From positions 37,832,047 to 37,896,046 of the forward strand of contig OY970835.1 of NCBI GenBank assembly GCA_963853835.1: a DNA stretch of 64,000 nucleotides, given 5' to 3'. The notes under the pieces were generated by a model. That model had not been told where the DNA came from and did no database searches. It saw only the letters and a program-made list of their open reading frames with translations. Below, piece by piece: positions 11,038-23,000 of this stretch. Positions within the stretch are counted from its first letter, which is position 1. Each line of letters starts with the position of its first letter. Made by a program: the position numbers and the translations under genes. The DNA comes from Calendula officinalis (lineage: Eukaryota > Streptophyta > Magnoliopsida > Asterales > Asteraceae).

Positions 11038-11931
11038 CTGAAGTTCCAAGGCCTCGTTAAGTTTTTGAAACGCCTCTTCTGCCGTTGGTCGTTTTCTTCT
11101 ATCATTATCTAAGCATTGACTGGCAATCTTTTGAAATGTAGACAACGAATCATGCGCAATTTGTCCCTTTATATGCTCAAACACAATTAAGTCAAGTTTT
11201 CTTTCTTCATGTATATTCTTAAGGATCTTGCGTACTTGTTCTTGATTATAATCCTTTGGGTTACGCACTAACAACTGCCCGTACAAGATTTCGAATAAAA
11301 CAACACCAAATGAGTATATATCGGATTTTTCAGTGAAAAAACCGGAAAACTCATATTCTGGGTCGACGTAGCCATCTGTTCCCACAAGAGTGCTGATAAC
11401 TTCCTGATTTAGTGCAGTTATTGCAGATAACCCGAAATCAGAGATTTTTGCCTTCCAATCATCATTTAGTAAAATATTTGCGGATTTGATGTCCCTGTGT
11501 ATCACGGTCTCGTTTGTTAAAGCACCACCATGAAGAAAAGCCAACCCACTCGCAATATCGATGCATATTTTGAGTCGTTTGATCCATGTAAGACTAACTT
11601 TTTCCAAATGCCTATCGAGACTTGTCTTGGACGCATGCTCATAAACAATGATTTTTTCATTCTTTTCATTACAGTAGCCTTCAAGACCGATGATATTCTC
11701 GTGTTTATACTCGAAAAGAATTTCAAGTTCCATCAAAAATTGGTGTTCTCCCTGGCCTTTACTCCTGTCCAACCGCTTTGCAACAACCATATGAAGTTCA
11801 TTACCACGTTTAACTTCACCTTGGTAAACCCTCCCAAATCCTCCTCCTCCAATAAGATTCTCGGGAGTAAAGTTTCGTGTAGCAGCTTTAATTTCTTCAA
11901 ATGACATTTGCAGATTGTTCTTGTTATTTTC
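11038..11931 (-). CDS. Locus 1 exon 3: third kinase domain (catalytic motifs intact)
   Basis: 894 nt, 298 codons, phase 0 at both ends, bounded by GATTCACAG acceptor and CAG/GTAAGT donor. It encodes a complete Ser/Thr kinase domain of the receptor-like/Pelle class: glycine loop GGGGFGRVYQG, VAKRL lysine, HRDIKSANILL catalytic loop, DFGLS, GTDGYVDPEY activation segment, DIYSFGVVLFEIL, and a C-lobe ending in ALELQ. It should bind ATP and phosphorylate. There is no signal peptide or transmembrane segment, so it is cytoplasmic. The same-length exon in locus 2 shows strong conservation of the domain. Confidence 0.92.
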
Positions 11932-12014
11932 CTGTGAATCATGAAACACGTAATGAACTTCATAATTTAAAAATACATTTTAAATTCAAGTCTAGTTAAG
12001 GTAGTACTTTAAAG

Positions 12015-12112
12015 TACAACATAAATTAAAACCCTAACTTTTATAGTCGGTTTATATTTGAAATTTCAAATATAAACCGACTATAAAAGTTAGGGTTTTA
12101 ATTTATGTTGTA
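12015..12112. repeat. Perfect 98-bp palindrome, no spacer
   Basis: Two 49-base arms are exact reverse complements meeting at GAAA/TTTC (12063/12064). It lies in locus 1 intron 2. Locus 2 has only the right-arm sequence (near 38030-38075), so the left arm is an inverted copy made in locus 1. A second perfect palindrome, GTACTTTAAAGTAC, overlaps its left edge at 12004-12017. Confidence 0.95.
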
Positions 12113-12156
12113 TAAACTCAAGTTTGCAAATTGTATAATTTAAATTATACACTTAC

Positions 12157-13140
12157 TTGAGATGATAATGAGTTCAAAAGTTCATGGAGAATGTATTCTG
12201 ATGTAGGACGGTCCCTTTGAGTTCGTGCGACACATTGATGTGCGATTTCTAAAAACATTTTCAAAGAATCTTGATTAGGTCCTTTATTTAATGTGGAAGT
12301 GAGCTCATCTACTTCTTCCATTATTTTAGGATCTACCATTTCATTTAATGTCCCGTCGATGAAGCGTTGTCGTGCAACGTGTGCAATTCCATCTTCATTA
12401 TCCTTAACATAAATGTCATCGTAGGCAAGCTTCCCAGATACAATCTCAAATAAAACCACCCCGAGAGAGTAAATATCTATTGCTCTTTTAAACTTACCAT
12501 TCTCCCGATATTCTGGACACATGTACACATTTGTGCCTGCAATATTTTTTGAATAGCGAGTTATTTCTTGTTGATGTACATGATGGAATTTCGAGAGCCC
12601 AAAGTCGGCAATCTTGGCCACCCAATTCTTTCCTAACAAAACGTTACCACTTTTTATGTCGCGGTGAACAATGGTTTGTTTATCCTCTTCCTTCATGGTG
12701 TGGAGGTAGTTTAATCCACGTGCAATATCAATGCTGATCTTTAAACGTTGCACCCACATAAGGTTAGTCAAGTTATGGGTATTTCCCAATAAATAATCAT
12801 CAAGGCTCCCATTAAAAAGACGCTCATAGACGAGGATGAACTCCTCACCTTCATCACAAAAGCCAAGAAGAGTGACAATATTGTCATGCTTACAATGTGT
12901 AAGCAATTCGATTTCTGCAATAAATCCTTGTTCTCCATACTTGTCTTTTGTAATGCATTTAATAGCCACAGATCTCTGTTTCTTTGTAATTTCACCCGTA
13001 AGTTTATCTTCTATTGGCAGCTCAAGTTTTGCTCCGTACACCTTACCATATCCGCCTGACCCGAGGTATGTTTTGGTAAAGTCATCAGTGGCTGATTTTA
13101 TATTAGTGAGTGGGATCCTTAAGTGTTCCAAGTTGTCCGC
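12157..13140 (-). CDS. Locus 1 exon 2: second kinase domain (catalytic motifs intact)
   Basis: 984 nt, 328 codons, phase 0, from a TGTTGCAG acceptor to CAA/GTAAGTG. It is a full kinase domain: glycine loop GSGGYGKVYGAKL, VAIK lysine (RSVAIKCITKDKYGE), HRDIKSGNVLL, ADFGLSKF, and the C-lobe SLGVVLFEIVSGKLAYDD. It is predicted active and distinct in sequence from the third kinase, so the two are not recent duplicates. The locus 2 homologue carries a MITE insertion. Confidence 0.92.
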
Positions 13141-13496
13141 CTGCAACATTGCACGTTTAAAAAGGAAAATAAGTTTTTGCAAATAATATATGCTAGCAAA
13201 GGAGAGAAATAAAATGAAGCTAAAAAAACTTGTTTTAGTTATAACGTTGTTAAATCATGTACGTTTATTATAGATTTTTTTTTAACATCAATTATATTTT
13301 GTTGATTTGTTTTAACTTGTACCATAAAATAATTGTGTTTGAGACCTCCAAATAAGGTTGAAACTAGTTTTTATTGAAATTTTTAGCTTCATATATGTAG
13401 CATCTTTATCTTAGAAACTTTCTTGTTGCTATCTCAGCATACCCAACACATCTCAACTCTCATAATAGGATGGCTATCACAGCATACAACTCATGA

Positions 13497-13690
13497 CCTC
13501 GGCCAACTTGGCTTAGTACTCACCCGGGTAATCGCTACTCGGTACGTGGTGGCCGAGTCGGGTTGGTCCTAATTGGTCAAATTACTCGGACAATAAAAAA
13601 CTCAGTCATAACTCGACCAACTCGGCCAACTCGGTCAAACTCGTCCAACTCGGAAATCCGGTCAAAACTCGGAAACTTGGTTAAAACTCT
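13497..13690. repeat. Degenerate ACTCGG short-repeat patch
   Basis: Many copies of AACTCGG/ACTCGGTC with GGCCAACTCGG-type units, densest at 13590-13680. It is absent from the matching intron of locus 2, so it probably arrived as an insertion. The class is unclear. Confidence 0.5.
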
Positions 13691-14473
13691 CTAAATTACC
13701 CCAAAATATGTTATATTTTTAAGCACTAGGGAAATTATATGTATAATATCTATTTTCATAAACATCCCAAAGACCGTCAAAGGAACCGGTAATGAGTTCT
13801 GCAACCATGGTTTTTTGTTACAAATATGTACCAGCAACTACGCAACGCGCCATTGGCTATTAGAAACCTCCAAATGTAACCCGCCATTATATTAATTTTT
13901 ATGGGAACTTATTTTAATTAGATAGGACATTAAATTTTTTAAAATCCTATTTTATTTGGTGCGAAAAATTAAAAATTAAAACTAAAATACAAGGAAAAGC
14001 CTTTGATGAGAACGTTCCTCTGTAAAAGGTTGGTCAAAGATAAAAGTCAATAAATGTAGCTTTCCTGAATTGTTTTAATTTTGATGGGGAAAGAAAAATC
14101 AAGAATTAAAACTAAAACTAATATAGATATAAAGAAGATATGTCGTCGCCATAGATGAAGTCAAACTATATTCTTAACAAAGTTATATGATTTTGTCTTT
14201 TAGTGACCTATCGTGATGACATTTTGTCTTTACTAAAAATTTGTTGACTTTAACTCACTATTCTTGTAGTCTAAACCGACTAATAAACCCATAACCAAAT
14301 TACCATTTTAACCGTCCCAAATTAACAAAACATTTCCCTAACCAACGGTTCGGTCTTTTAAATTTGGTTAACCATTAAGTTCCGTTCGTAAATGGGTTTA
14401 GGCTAATAAGTAATAACCAATCCATTATAACTAAACCACCCGTAATTTATTATTTTTTAGGTTTTATTTATTA

Positions 14474-14725
14474 CTTCCTTCGTCTCACAAAAAAAGTTTA
14501 CATTTCTCCTTAAAATTTTGTCCCACAAAAAGTTTACATTTCTCAAATTTGGGGGGCTACCTAATAAAATAATATTATTACTAATCATTCCACCAATAAA
14601 ACACTTTCGCTCTTCAATCTAACCTTATATTATAATCAAAAGTATTACAAATGACTCAACCACTAATTATCTCCTAAAAGATTGTGTACAAATAAAATGT
14701 AAACTTTTTTATGGGACGGAAGGAG
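14474..14725. mobile_element. Stowaway-like MITE (older copy)
   Basis: 252 bp with terminal inverted repeats CTTCCTTCGTCTCACAAAAA at the left and the matching ...TATGGGACGGAAGGAG at the right, flanked by TA. The ends are a degenerate form of the CTCCCTCCGT Stowaway terminus (Tc1/mariner). Confidence 0.75.
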
Positions 14726-15034
14726 TATTTATTACATGTGGACTATTGAAAAAAAAAATATATTTGGAATTGGACCAGCCCAAACTTATTCAATTTTAAA
14801 ATTTTCATGTTTCAACATTCTTCCAATTTTATGTTGCTTAATATAAGGGTTGATTTTTTATATTATTAGGTCACTAAAAATATAGAAACGAACATATAAG
14901 TATGAAGATTAAAACATGCACAATTGAGCTAAAAATGGGTAAAAAATGAATAGGCTCAAATATAGGGGGTTTACCGAATCCCATAACTGATCTACCCATA
15001 TATATTAACCGATAACCGATCCACCAATTTACTA

Positions 15035-15288
15035 CTCCCTCCGTCCCTTAATAAAGTTCCCATTTCACTCTCTCAAAATACAATTCTCATTTCTCATATT
15101 GGAGGGACTCACTCAATAAAATAATATTATTATAATGTACCTCACCACTAACTGTCTCTTAAAAACACTTTCTCTCTCCAAAAAACCTTATATTTTAATC
15201 AAATTTATTACCAATGAGCCCACCACTATCTATCTCCTAAAATATTGTGCCCATGATAAATGAGAACTTTATTAAGGGACGGAGGGAG
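15035..15288. mobile_element. Stowaway-like MITE
   Basis: 254 bp with CTCCCTCCGTCCCTTAATAA at the left, its near-perfect inverse at the right, and TA at both flanks. Locus 2 keeps the empty site (CCACCAATTTA...TAATCGAACGG near 40503-40525), which confirms insertion after the gene duplicated. Confidence 0.85.
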
Positions 15289-15510
15289 TATAACCGAACG
15301 GCTATGGTTTTTATTAACTGAACTTTCAGTTACGGGTTCGGTTTTAGTAATTAATTACCTGCAGGTGGTGGGATGATGTTCCTTCAACCTCTTCGGTAAC
15401 TATTGTGGGTTCCTTTAATTAAATCATAAACACAAAAGGTGTTGTTATTATTACATAGAAAATGAAAGAGAAGAAAAGAAAAGAAAAATTATAGAGTAAG
15501 ATGGTCTTAC

Positions 15511-16112
15511 AGGATTTTCGTGTGCTATTTCAAGGTTTCTGAGAATCTGATGTATGTTGGGACGTTGTGGTCGTTGTTCCTTCAAGCATTCGTAGGCTGT
15601 TTTTGAGAAGATTTGAAATGATTGTGGGTCCATTTTCTCTTTTAGGGGGGAATAAATGATATCATTGAAGCTTTCCTCATCATCATAATGGGATTTGACC
15701 AAGTGAGCTAATAAGTCTTCGTTTGGAGAATGCTCGTACTGCTCCACTTTTTTCATGGTAAATTTTGGGTGCAACTGGAAAATCTGTTCCTCATACGAGG
15801 ATGTTTTTGTTGGCGGTACGTCCACGGGTGACGGTGTCTGCTTGTTGTTGGCAATTGAACTATGTGGTAATCGTGTGTTGTTAATGTCTTTGTTCTTTTC
15901 ATTATAATATGCTTGTGAGCTTTCTTTGGCATAACCAAACATAATTACTTCAATAGGTAAAGAGGACACCGGTGAGGAAGATGACGGTTTTTCCACATAT
16001 GACCGGTAACCACCAACACCAAATGATGATGGAATTCTATCGACAAATGAAGACGACTGTACGTAACGATGAACTTTTGATGGTGATAAGGGCTCAAATG
16101 AGGTTTCATCAG
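15511..16112 (-). CDS. Locus 1 exon 1, 3' part: C-lobe of pseudokinase
   Basis: Continues the reading frame of 27207-26455 across the Tat insertion; the ATCAG target duplication is at 16108-16112. It begins with about 120 residues of Ser/Pro/Asn-rich low-complexity linker, then the C-terminal kinase helices (LAHLVKSHYDDEESFNDIIY, FSKTAYECLKEQRPQRPNIH). It ends at CCT/GTAAGA. Placing a long disordered insert between the CGRR region and the last helices is unusual for a kinase and is shared with locus 2. Confidence 0.82.
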
Positions 16113-16694
16113 TGTTGCGTCCTGATTTTGGAGTTTCGGTCCGGATGATCTAGCCTCGCCTAGAACCTGAAACCAAGAGCAATCCTAAGTCAGAGGCCCT
16201 CCGGAAAAGGTTTCCGGGAGGACACTCCGATGCTTAAGTAAGTAAGTGTGATCGACGTAAGGTCGGATATAAATGTAAGTAAAGATTGTAGGTGAGTGTA
16301 ATAAATGGGATGTATTCAATGCCTCCTTAGAGAGGATTACCTTCTATTTATGGAGTTCACATTTGAGCGGGAAAAGGAGAGCAGCTCTTAGGAGCGGGAA
16401 AACAAGATACGGCTCTGAGTCCGTATCTTCCATTACCCTCTGGTTCGTTGCTTATTACCTGCTTGTATCCCCCGGACCATAGCATTGGTCAGCGTCAGAC
16501 CATACCCTCATTAAATGCGGGTATGGCTCAAGGGTAACTATCCCTTAAAACCTGGGCACGCTTAATCGAAAGTCTTCGGGACTTGTATTCTAATGATGAC
16601 AATGCCACGTGACTAGCTCCGGACCGTATGCGATCCGTCCGTCTCTTCGAGCATCCGGCGTCCGTATACCGGAGGTTCATGCTAAACCTCATTA
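16113..16694 (-). repeat. 3' LTR of Tat element
   Basis: 582 bp, starting TGTTGCGTCC and ending CCTCATTA on the plus strand. Identical to 25244-26454 (MITE excluded) except about one base near 16540. Confidence 0.93.
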
Positions 16695-16997
16695 AGTCCC
16701 TCAGATTAGGACCGACTTTAAACTTCGAATTTGAATCGGTTCTAATTTGATTTCGCCTGCGCTATAACGCTTTTAAGGAATTCGAAACGGTTTATTAGAA
16801 AGTTACCGTTAGACCCTTTGCTTAGAATATGACCGTTACCCGTCATGTCACTCTTCGCGCCTCTTAGCCTGCCTCCTCTTATTTATGACTTTTACCACCG
16901 CCTATCTTTCTACCGCTTCTTTTTTCTGTTACCTCTCAAAACACTCTCCTTATTCACCCTTTTCCCCCATTGTCTTTGTTCTTGATTGCACGTAGCT
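16695..16997 (+). promoter_or_regulatory. Upstream region of the antisense gene / PPT side of Tat
   Basis: About 300 bases between the 3' LTR and the antisense ATG. It begins with the presumed PPT of the element (minus strand GAGGGACT just before the LTR). The last 100 bases are pyrimidine-rich, like a plant 5' leader. I see no convincing TATA box beyond TTATTTATGA near 16878. The antisense promoter may lie here or in the LTR. Confidence 0.4.
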
Positions 16998-19520
16998 ATG
17001 AAGAAAGACAAGCAAACCCGCGAAAAAACCGATAAGGCCGCCAAAGAAAAAAGAACCGCACTAAATACCTTCTGCAATTTGCAGTCGAGCGATCTTTCCT
17101 CCATTATCCGTGATTATCACATCGACCCCCGTTTCGATCTTCGAATCCCTAGCACAGATGATACCATAAAATCTGCTCCCGATGGTTACGAACCTGTATA
17201 CTTACAGTATCTGCAAGGTGGGCTTCGCTTTCCTGTCGATGATTTCATCTTAACTCTTCTCCAAGATCTTGGTATTCATATTGCCCAACTTGTGCCGAAC
17301 TCCTTCCGAAAGATTATTGGCTTCATTATGCTTTGCCGTGGATTGGATATCCCTCCTTCCGCAAAATTGTTTCGTTACTTCTATATTGTAACTGGTCGCG
17401 GCGATTGGGCCATCTTCGCTCTTCGCCCTGGACAGAGCGATCGGATCTCTGGTCTGAGGGATTCGATCCACGATTGGAAATTTCAGTTCGTGTTTATCAA
17501 CCGTTCTGCCTTCCGGGATGTTAAATTACCTTGGGGAAAAGTCGTCGGGCGCCCATTTGATCCTCTTCCGGATCTTTCTTCCCAGGAATCAGAATACATC
17601 ACAAGCCTTACCGCTGCCCAGGTGGATTGGGAGGATCCGGATGAGATCCTTCTTGGGATGGCCGACTTGAGCCCTTTTTATGCTTCCCGGGGAATTCGTC
17701 CGGTGTGGAAACTGAGCGGAGAGCCTGTTCCTCTGCTTCACCGTCTGCGGATGCCTAAAGGATCGTATCTTGAGAGTGCTGTGTCAGTAGATGACGGGGG
17801 AGTAGCCCCAACGAGAACTCCTGCCGTTGAAGAAATTAGTTCTGAAGAAACCCTTTCGCTTGATCCTGTAGGAAAGGATGCTGCTGTTGGTTTGAGTGCC
17901 GGGGAGATTAGTTCCCCCATTTCTTCCTTTGGGCTTGATTTTACCACCGAGGGTACGATGATACCTGATTCTCAGACTGAAGCCACTGCTCCCTCGAAGG
18001 TTCGCTCCATTGGTGTTTTGACCTCCTCTTCCAAAGGGCTCCGAAGAAAAAGAAGACGAGAGGATGTTCCATCTCCTCCTCAGAAGCAATCTCGCATTCA
18101 ACCGATTGGTAAGGAAAAAACCCTTTCCCCTATCTTACTGTTATCTGCCTTGTTTTCCTAACTCGTAGCTTTCGTATTTCTCAGTCTCAGTCGAACAAGC
18201 TTTATCATTGCCCCCACCCGTATCATTTGCTCCTGCTTCATTGGCGATCCCCACAAATGTCTCCACCAGTGCTGCTTTGTCTTCTTCTTCAGGGGGGCCC
18301 GTCATTCTTCGGAGAATGGGTCCTGCCCGTCCTAGCTCTTCTGCTGTTGCTAGGTTCAGTAGTCGGTTGTTTAGCTCTGCCGCTCAATCTGTGGCTCCGG
18401 ATCTAGGTTCAGTATCCCCTCATTCCGCCAAGAGTCAATCAAACATTCCTATTTCCGCAACTTCAGGTAGAAAACCTTTCTCTTTTTTCTATATTGATAC
18501 GCTGTAGAAACTGTTTTGACCTCTTCTTGCCTGTGAACAGTTTTTGCTCAGTTTGCCAGTTCGTCCGCCATTACAACCACCATGTTGCCCGTCAAACAAT
18601 CAAAGGAACTTCCTAAAAAGCCCCCGATAGCCACACCTTCCACCCCTTTTGGTTTTACAACTGCTCCCCCTTCCAAGCAAGTCGTCATTTCACAGGCTCC
18701 TTTTACGGGAGATACTATGGAGCTCGCCCCTGACGACGCTATTTTGAGGGCCAAAGCCGGTTTGCTAAGTACCATCGAGCTTTTAACAGATCTTCAAAGC
18801 CAGAGAGCCCGTCAAGAACAAGTGTCCCATAATCAATATGCAGAATTCACCCGAATGTCCGACCTTATTAAGACCGTCAAGGACCTTCATGAAAAAGAGA
18901 AATTTGAGAAGAATCAGCTTGAGGGCTCCGTAAGGCAACTTTCTTCCGAGCGGGATGATCTTGACCGCTCGTTGAAGGCTAAGGAAGTGGAGCTTACAGA
19001 TCTTAAGAATCAAAATGATTCCTCGGCTCTTCGAATCGCTGAGCTAGAAGCCGCCTTGGTTGAGAAAGATTCTCAGTTGGTAAATACTAAGCAGCGCTTG
19101 TCTGTGATGGAGGTAGAGAGCAGACGTTTGCAAGAAGAGGTTCGTGGTAGAGAAGAAAACATTCTGTGGGTGCTCCAGAAAGGTTTCCCTGGGGCCTTTG
19201 AGGCATTGCTCTCATCCGATGAGTTTGTTAATCGGAACACCGCCCTGCAGGAGGAGACTCTGAAGTTTGGTCGCTATCAAGGCTGCGTGGATACTCGAGA
19301 AGCGTATCCTGACCTTTTGGGTCACGCGAAGCTGGTACATGATCATTCTGGAGCTCAGGAGAGCATTATGAATTTGTTTGAAAAGTTGGTCGCCCCGGAT
19401 TATGAGTTGGTTCGTTCGTTTGAAGATGGTGCTATTGATCTGGAGGGTTTGAAGCTGCTTGTTGCTAAGCTTCCTGTTGGGACGGAAGGGGTGGGAGAAA
19501 GTTCAATGCGTCCCCCCTAA
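16998..19520 (+). CDS. Antisense three-exon gene of the Tat element (putative gypsy-type transposon protein)
   Basis: Predicted exons 16998-18108, 18185-18466 and 18541-19520. Introns are GTAAGG...TTCTCAG and GTAGAAA...GAACAG, and both splice junctions preserve phase, giving about 790 residues. ATG 16998 is the first in frame. Exon 1 contains a domain resembling the 'putative gypsy type transposon' family (GGLRFPVDDFILTLLQDLGI, then SFRKIIGFIMLCRGL). Exon 2 is Ser/Ala/Pro-rich. Exon 3 is a long coiled coil (about residues 510-680) followed by a conserved C-terminal helical region. It is convergent with gag-pol, whose stop is 516 bases away. Antisense ORFs such as gene 23 of Grande are known in Tat elements; the function is unknown. 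The frame is undamaged. Confidence 0.8.
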
Positions 19521-20036
19521 TTTATTCGATTATTATGTTTGTTCCAAGTTACATTGTTTTTGTATTTTCCTTGTCTTTTGGTGATTATTGTAACTTGTTT
19601 GTGTTTGAATGCCATCGTATTACCTCTTTATGTTATACGCATACGTACTTGTTCGTTTTATTTATTTATTTTATTTTATTTTTTTTTTCGTCGTATTGTG
19701 AGTTTCGTATTGTAACTTTGTTAAAAAAGGCGTCCCCCTTTTAAGGAAGTTACGAACGAGTGAACTCTTCGTCGTTTATCGTTTCTCCGGTTTTCGTCCG
19801 GGCTCAGATTTATGGCACCTTCCGGTTACCTAACTAAACCTGTCATAGCTATGATCATACGTGTGCGAATTTACCATATGTTTATGTGACGTTTTACTCG
19901 TCTGTCAATTGTGTGTACGAACAACATTTTATGACAAAATACCCCGCTTTTAGTAATTTCCTTCGATTTGCTTCTTACAAAATGTGTCTCTTAAGAGAGA
20001 CTTCGAACATATCGACCATCTTAGCTAGAAATTTAA
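19521..20036. other. Spacer between the convergent Tat genes
   Basis: 516 bases between the stop of the antisense gene and the stop of gag-pol. T-rich near 19660-19690, with no further ORF of note. It presumably holds the 3' UTRs of both transcripts; I could not identify definite poly(A) signals. Confidence 0.5.
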
Positions 20037-23000
20037 CTAGAAATGAAACTTTCGCAAGTTCTTCATGTTCCACGTTCGGGGAATTAGGCTTCCGTCCATT
20101 GTCTCTAGTACGTACGAACCATTTGCCCTTGCTTCCCTTATACGATACGGACCCTCCCAATTGGGGCTTAGTTTGCCCGGCTTTATCTGCAAACTTGCTT
20201 CATTCTTTCGTAGCACCAAGTCTCCAACCTTACATGCTAACCCTCGAACCTTTTGATTGTAGTACTTTTCCGTCAATATCTTGTACGCTGCCTGCCGAAC
20301 TGCTGCGTTTGCTCGTCGCTCTTCGACCAGGTCCAGATTGTGTCGGAGAGCTTCTTCGTTACCTTCTAGGCAGAAATCACCCACCCTTGGGGAGGGCAGC
20401 ATCACTTCCAAAGGGATCATTGCTTCCGTCCCGTATACAAGGCTATACGGAGTTTCCCCTGTTGCACTTCTTGCTGTTGTCCGATATGCCCACAAAACAC
20501 TTTGCAATTCGTCCATCCATCCCCCCTTTGTCTGGTTCAGGCGTTTCTTGATTCCCTTAACTATTGTTTTGTTCGTAACTTCCGTCTGACCATTCGCTTG
20601 CGGATGAGCGACGGACGTGAAGCTTTGACGGACGGACATCTTTGCACACCATCCCTTGAAAGGATTATTGGCGAACTGCTTCCCATTATCGCTGACAATT
20701 GTGTGGGGAAGACCGAATCTGCATACGATTTGCTGCCATACAAAATTCACAATGTTGGAACCTGATATACATGCCAATGCCTTTGCTTCTACCCACTTCG
20801 TAAAGTAATCCACCACCACCACAAGGAACTGGACTCCTCCGACTGCCTTTGGGAAAGGACCCACCATGTCAATTCCCCATTTGCAGAATGGCCATGGGCT
20901 CGTGATACTTACCAAGTTTGTTACCGGCATTCTGGGAATGTCTGAATACATTTGGCATCGCCCGCATTTCTGGACATAAGCCTTCATGTCGGCTGACATG
21001 CTTGGCCAAAAATATCCTGACCGAAGGAGCTTCTGCGTGAGTACCCTTGAGCCGGAGTGCGAGCCGCACAGACCTTCATGAACCTCCTTCATTGCTAGGA
21101 CCCCTTCGGTTCTGCTCAAACACTTTAGCCATGGGGTTAAGTAACCCTTTCTATATAGGGTTCCCCCTTTGATCATGTATCTACCCGCATTGATCCGGAC
21201 TTTCCTGGCTTCCTTCTTGCCCTCCGGCAAGGTTCCCTCTTGAAGGTACTTCCGTATCCCATAGGTCCAGCAGCTTTCTTCCGGATCTATGTTCGTCATT
21301 TCATGACGTTCCCCTTCAATGCTTCTCTCTGCTAATATCTCTACCAGCACTTTTTTTGTTAAGTGAGAGAATAACATGGATGCTAACTTGCTCAGTGCAT
21401 CCGCCTCCTTATTCTTTGTTCTGGGGACTTGAGTAATTTCAAAGTATTCGAACTCTCGGATCGCTTCTTTGGCTTTTGCCAAGTATTTCTTCATATGAAT
21501 CTCTTTGGCTTCGTACGATCCCTTAATCTGATTGACTACTAGCATTGAATCTGTGAAAGCTTCCATTTTGCTGATTTCTAAGCTTTTTGCCAGACTTAGG
21601 CCTGCCAACAATGCTTCGTATTCGGCCTCATTGTTCGAACATTTGAAGCTAAACCTTAGGGCATACGTTACCCTTTCGTCATTTGGACCCATTAAGACTA
21701 CTCCTGCTCCACAACCTTCCGCACTAGATGCTCCGTCTGTATATAGGTGCCAATACGTATTGGACGGAACATTCTTGAGCGAAATTTCTGCACCCTCCGC
21801 TAAAGATACACTATCTTCTTCCGGCATTTCTACTAAAAAATCAGCCAGCGCCTGACCTTTGATACTTTGTCTTGGACGGAAAACGATATCGTGTTCTCCT
21901 AACTCAATTGCCCATTTCGTCAATCGCCCTGAGCGCTCCGGTCGGAGCAGAATGGTCTTGATAGGTTGATTAGTTAACACTGTTATCGCGTGTGCTTGGA
22001 AATACCTTTTTAATCGTCTGGAAGAGTACACCAAAGCCAATATCAGCTTTTCGATCATTGAGTAGTTTAACTCTGCGTTCTGCAGAGCACGACTGACGAA
22101 GTATATAGGCATCTGCTTCTTATCTCGTTCAGCTATGAGTACGGAGCTGATCGCTTCCGCATTGGCCGATAGATAGACAATTAAGGGCTCTCCTTCAATA
22201 GGGCTGGTCATAGCAGGAATGGTTCTTAGGTGCTGCTTGAGATTGACAAAAGCCCTTTCAGCTTCGTCCGTCCATTCCATCATTCCCTTCTTCGTACAGC
22301 CATGCAAAGCCCTAAAGAATGGCATGGATTTTTCCGCTGACTTAGCTAAATATCTTCCCAAGGCTTCCAGTTTCCCATTGAGGCTTTGAACATCCTTTAC
22401 CGTACGGGGGGTTTTCATCTTCAGCAAGCTCTCCACCTTTTTAGGATTAGCCCGCATTCCGGAGGTAGTAACGATGTGGCCTAGAAACTTCCCCTCATCC
22501 ATTCCAAAGGAGCACTTCTTAGGGTTGAGCTTCATATTGATCTTTTGTAATTGTAGCAAGGTTTCTTCCACGTCCTTTAACAGGTCGTCGTCTGTCTTGC
22601 TTTTTATGACCATATCATCTACATACACCTCCAGATTCCTACCGATTTGATTTCGAAAAGCCTTATCCACTAACCGTTGGTAAGTGGCTCCGGCGTTACG
22701 CAAGCCGAACGGCATTTTCACATAGCAGAAGGTACCTTTTTCCGTATGGAAAGAGGTTTTTTCTTCGTCTTCCTGTGCCATCTGCACTTGATGATACCCC
22801 TTGTAAGCATCCAGGAACGACTTCCATTGGAATCCTCCCAAGGATTCCACCTTCTGTTCAATTTCGGGAAGGGGGTAGCTATCTTTCGGACACGCCTTAT
22901 TTAGATCCTTAAAGTCTACGCACATACGCATCGATCCGTCACCTTTTTTGACTAGAACTGGATTTGCTATCCATTCTGGATATTGTGTGCTTCTCAAGAC

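Larger units (their letters stand above)
13141..15510. other. Locus 1 intron 1 (repeat-rich)
   Basis: Lies between the pseudokinase exon (GTAAGA donor) and the second kinase exon. It is 2.37 kb against about 1.1 kb in locus 2. The excess is explained largely by two MITEs and a degenerate repeat patch listed separately. I see no coding sequence. Confidence 0.7.

Noticed and set aside
12015..12112. Interstitial telomere or MITE
   Set aside because: AAACCCTAA occurs only once per arm and is not tandem; there are no target duplications or termini, and one arm is ancestral unique intron sequence.
19886..20551. 221-codon plus ORF opposite the Tat integrase as a second antisense gene
   Set aside because: It mirrors a conserved coding region on the other strand; composition is explained by the integrase codons and it has no splice or domain support.
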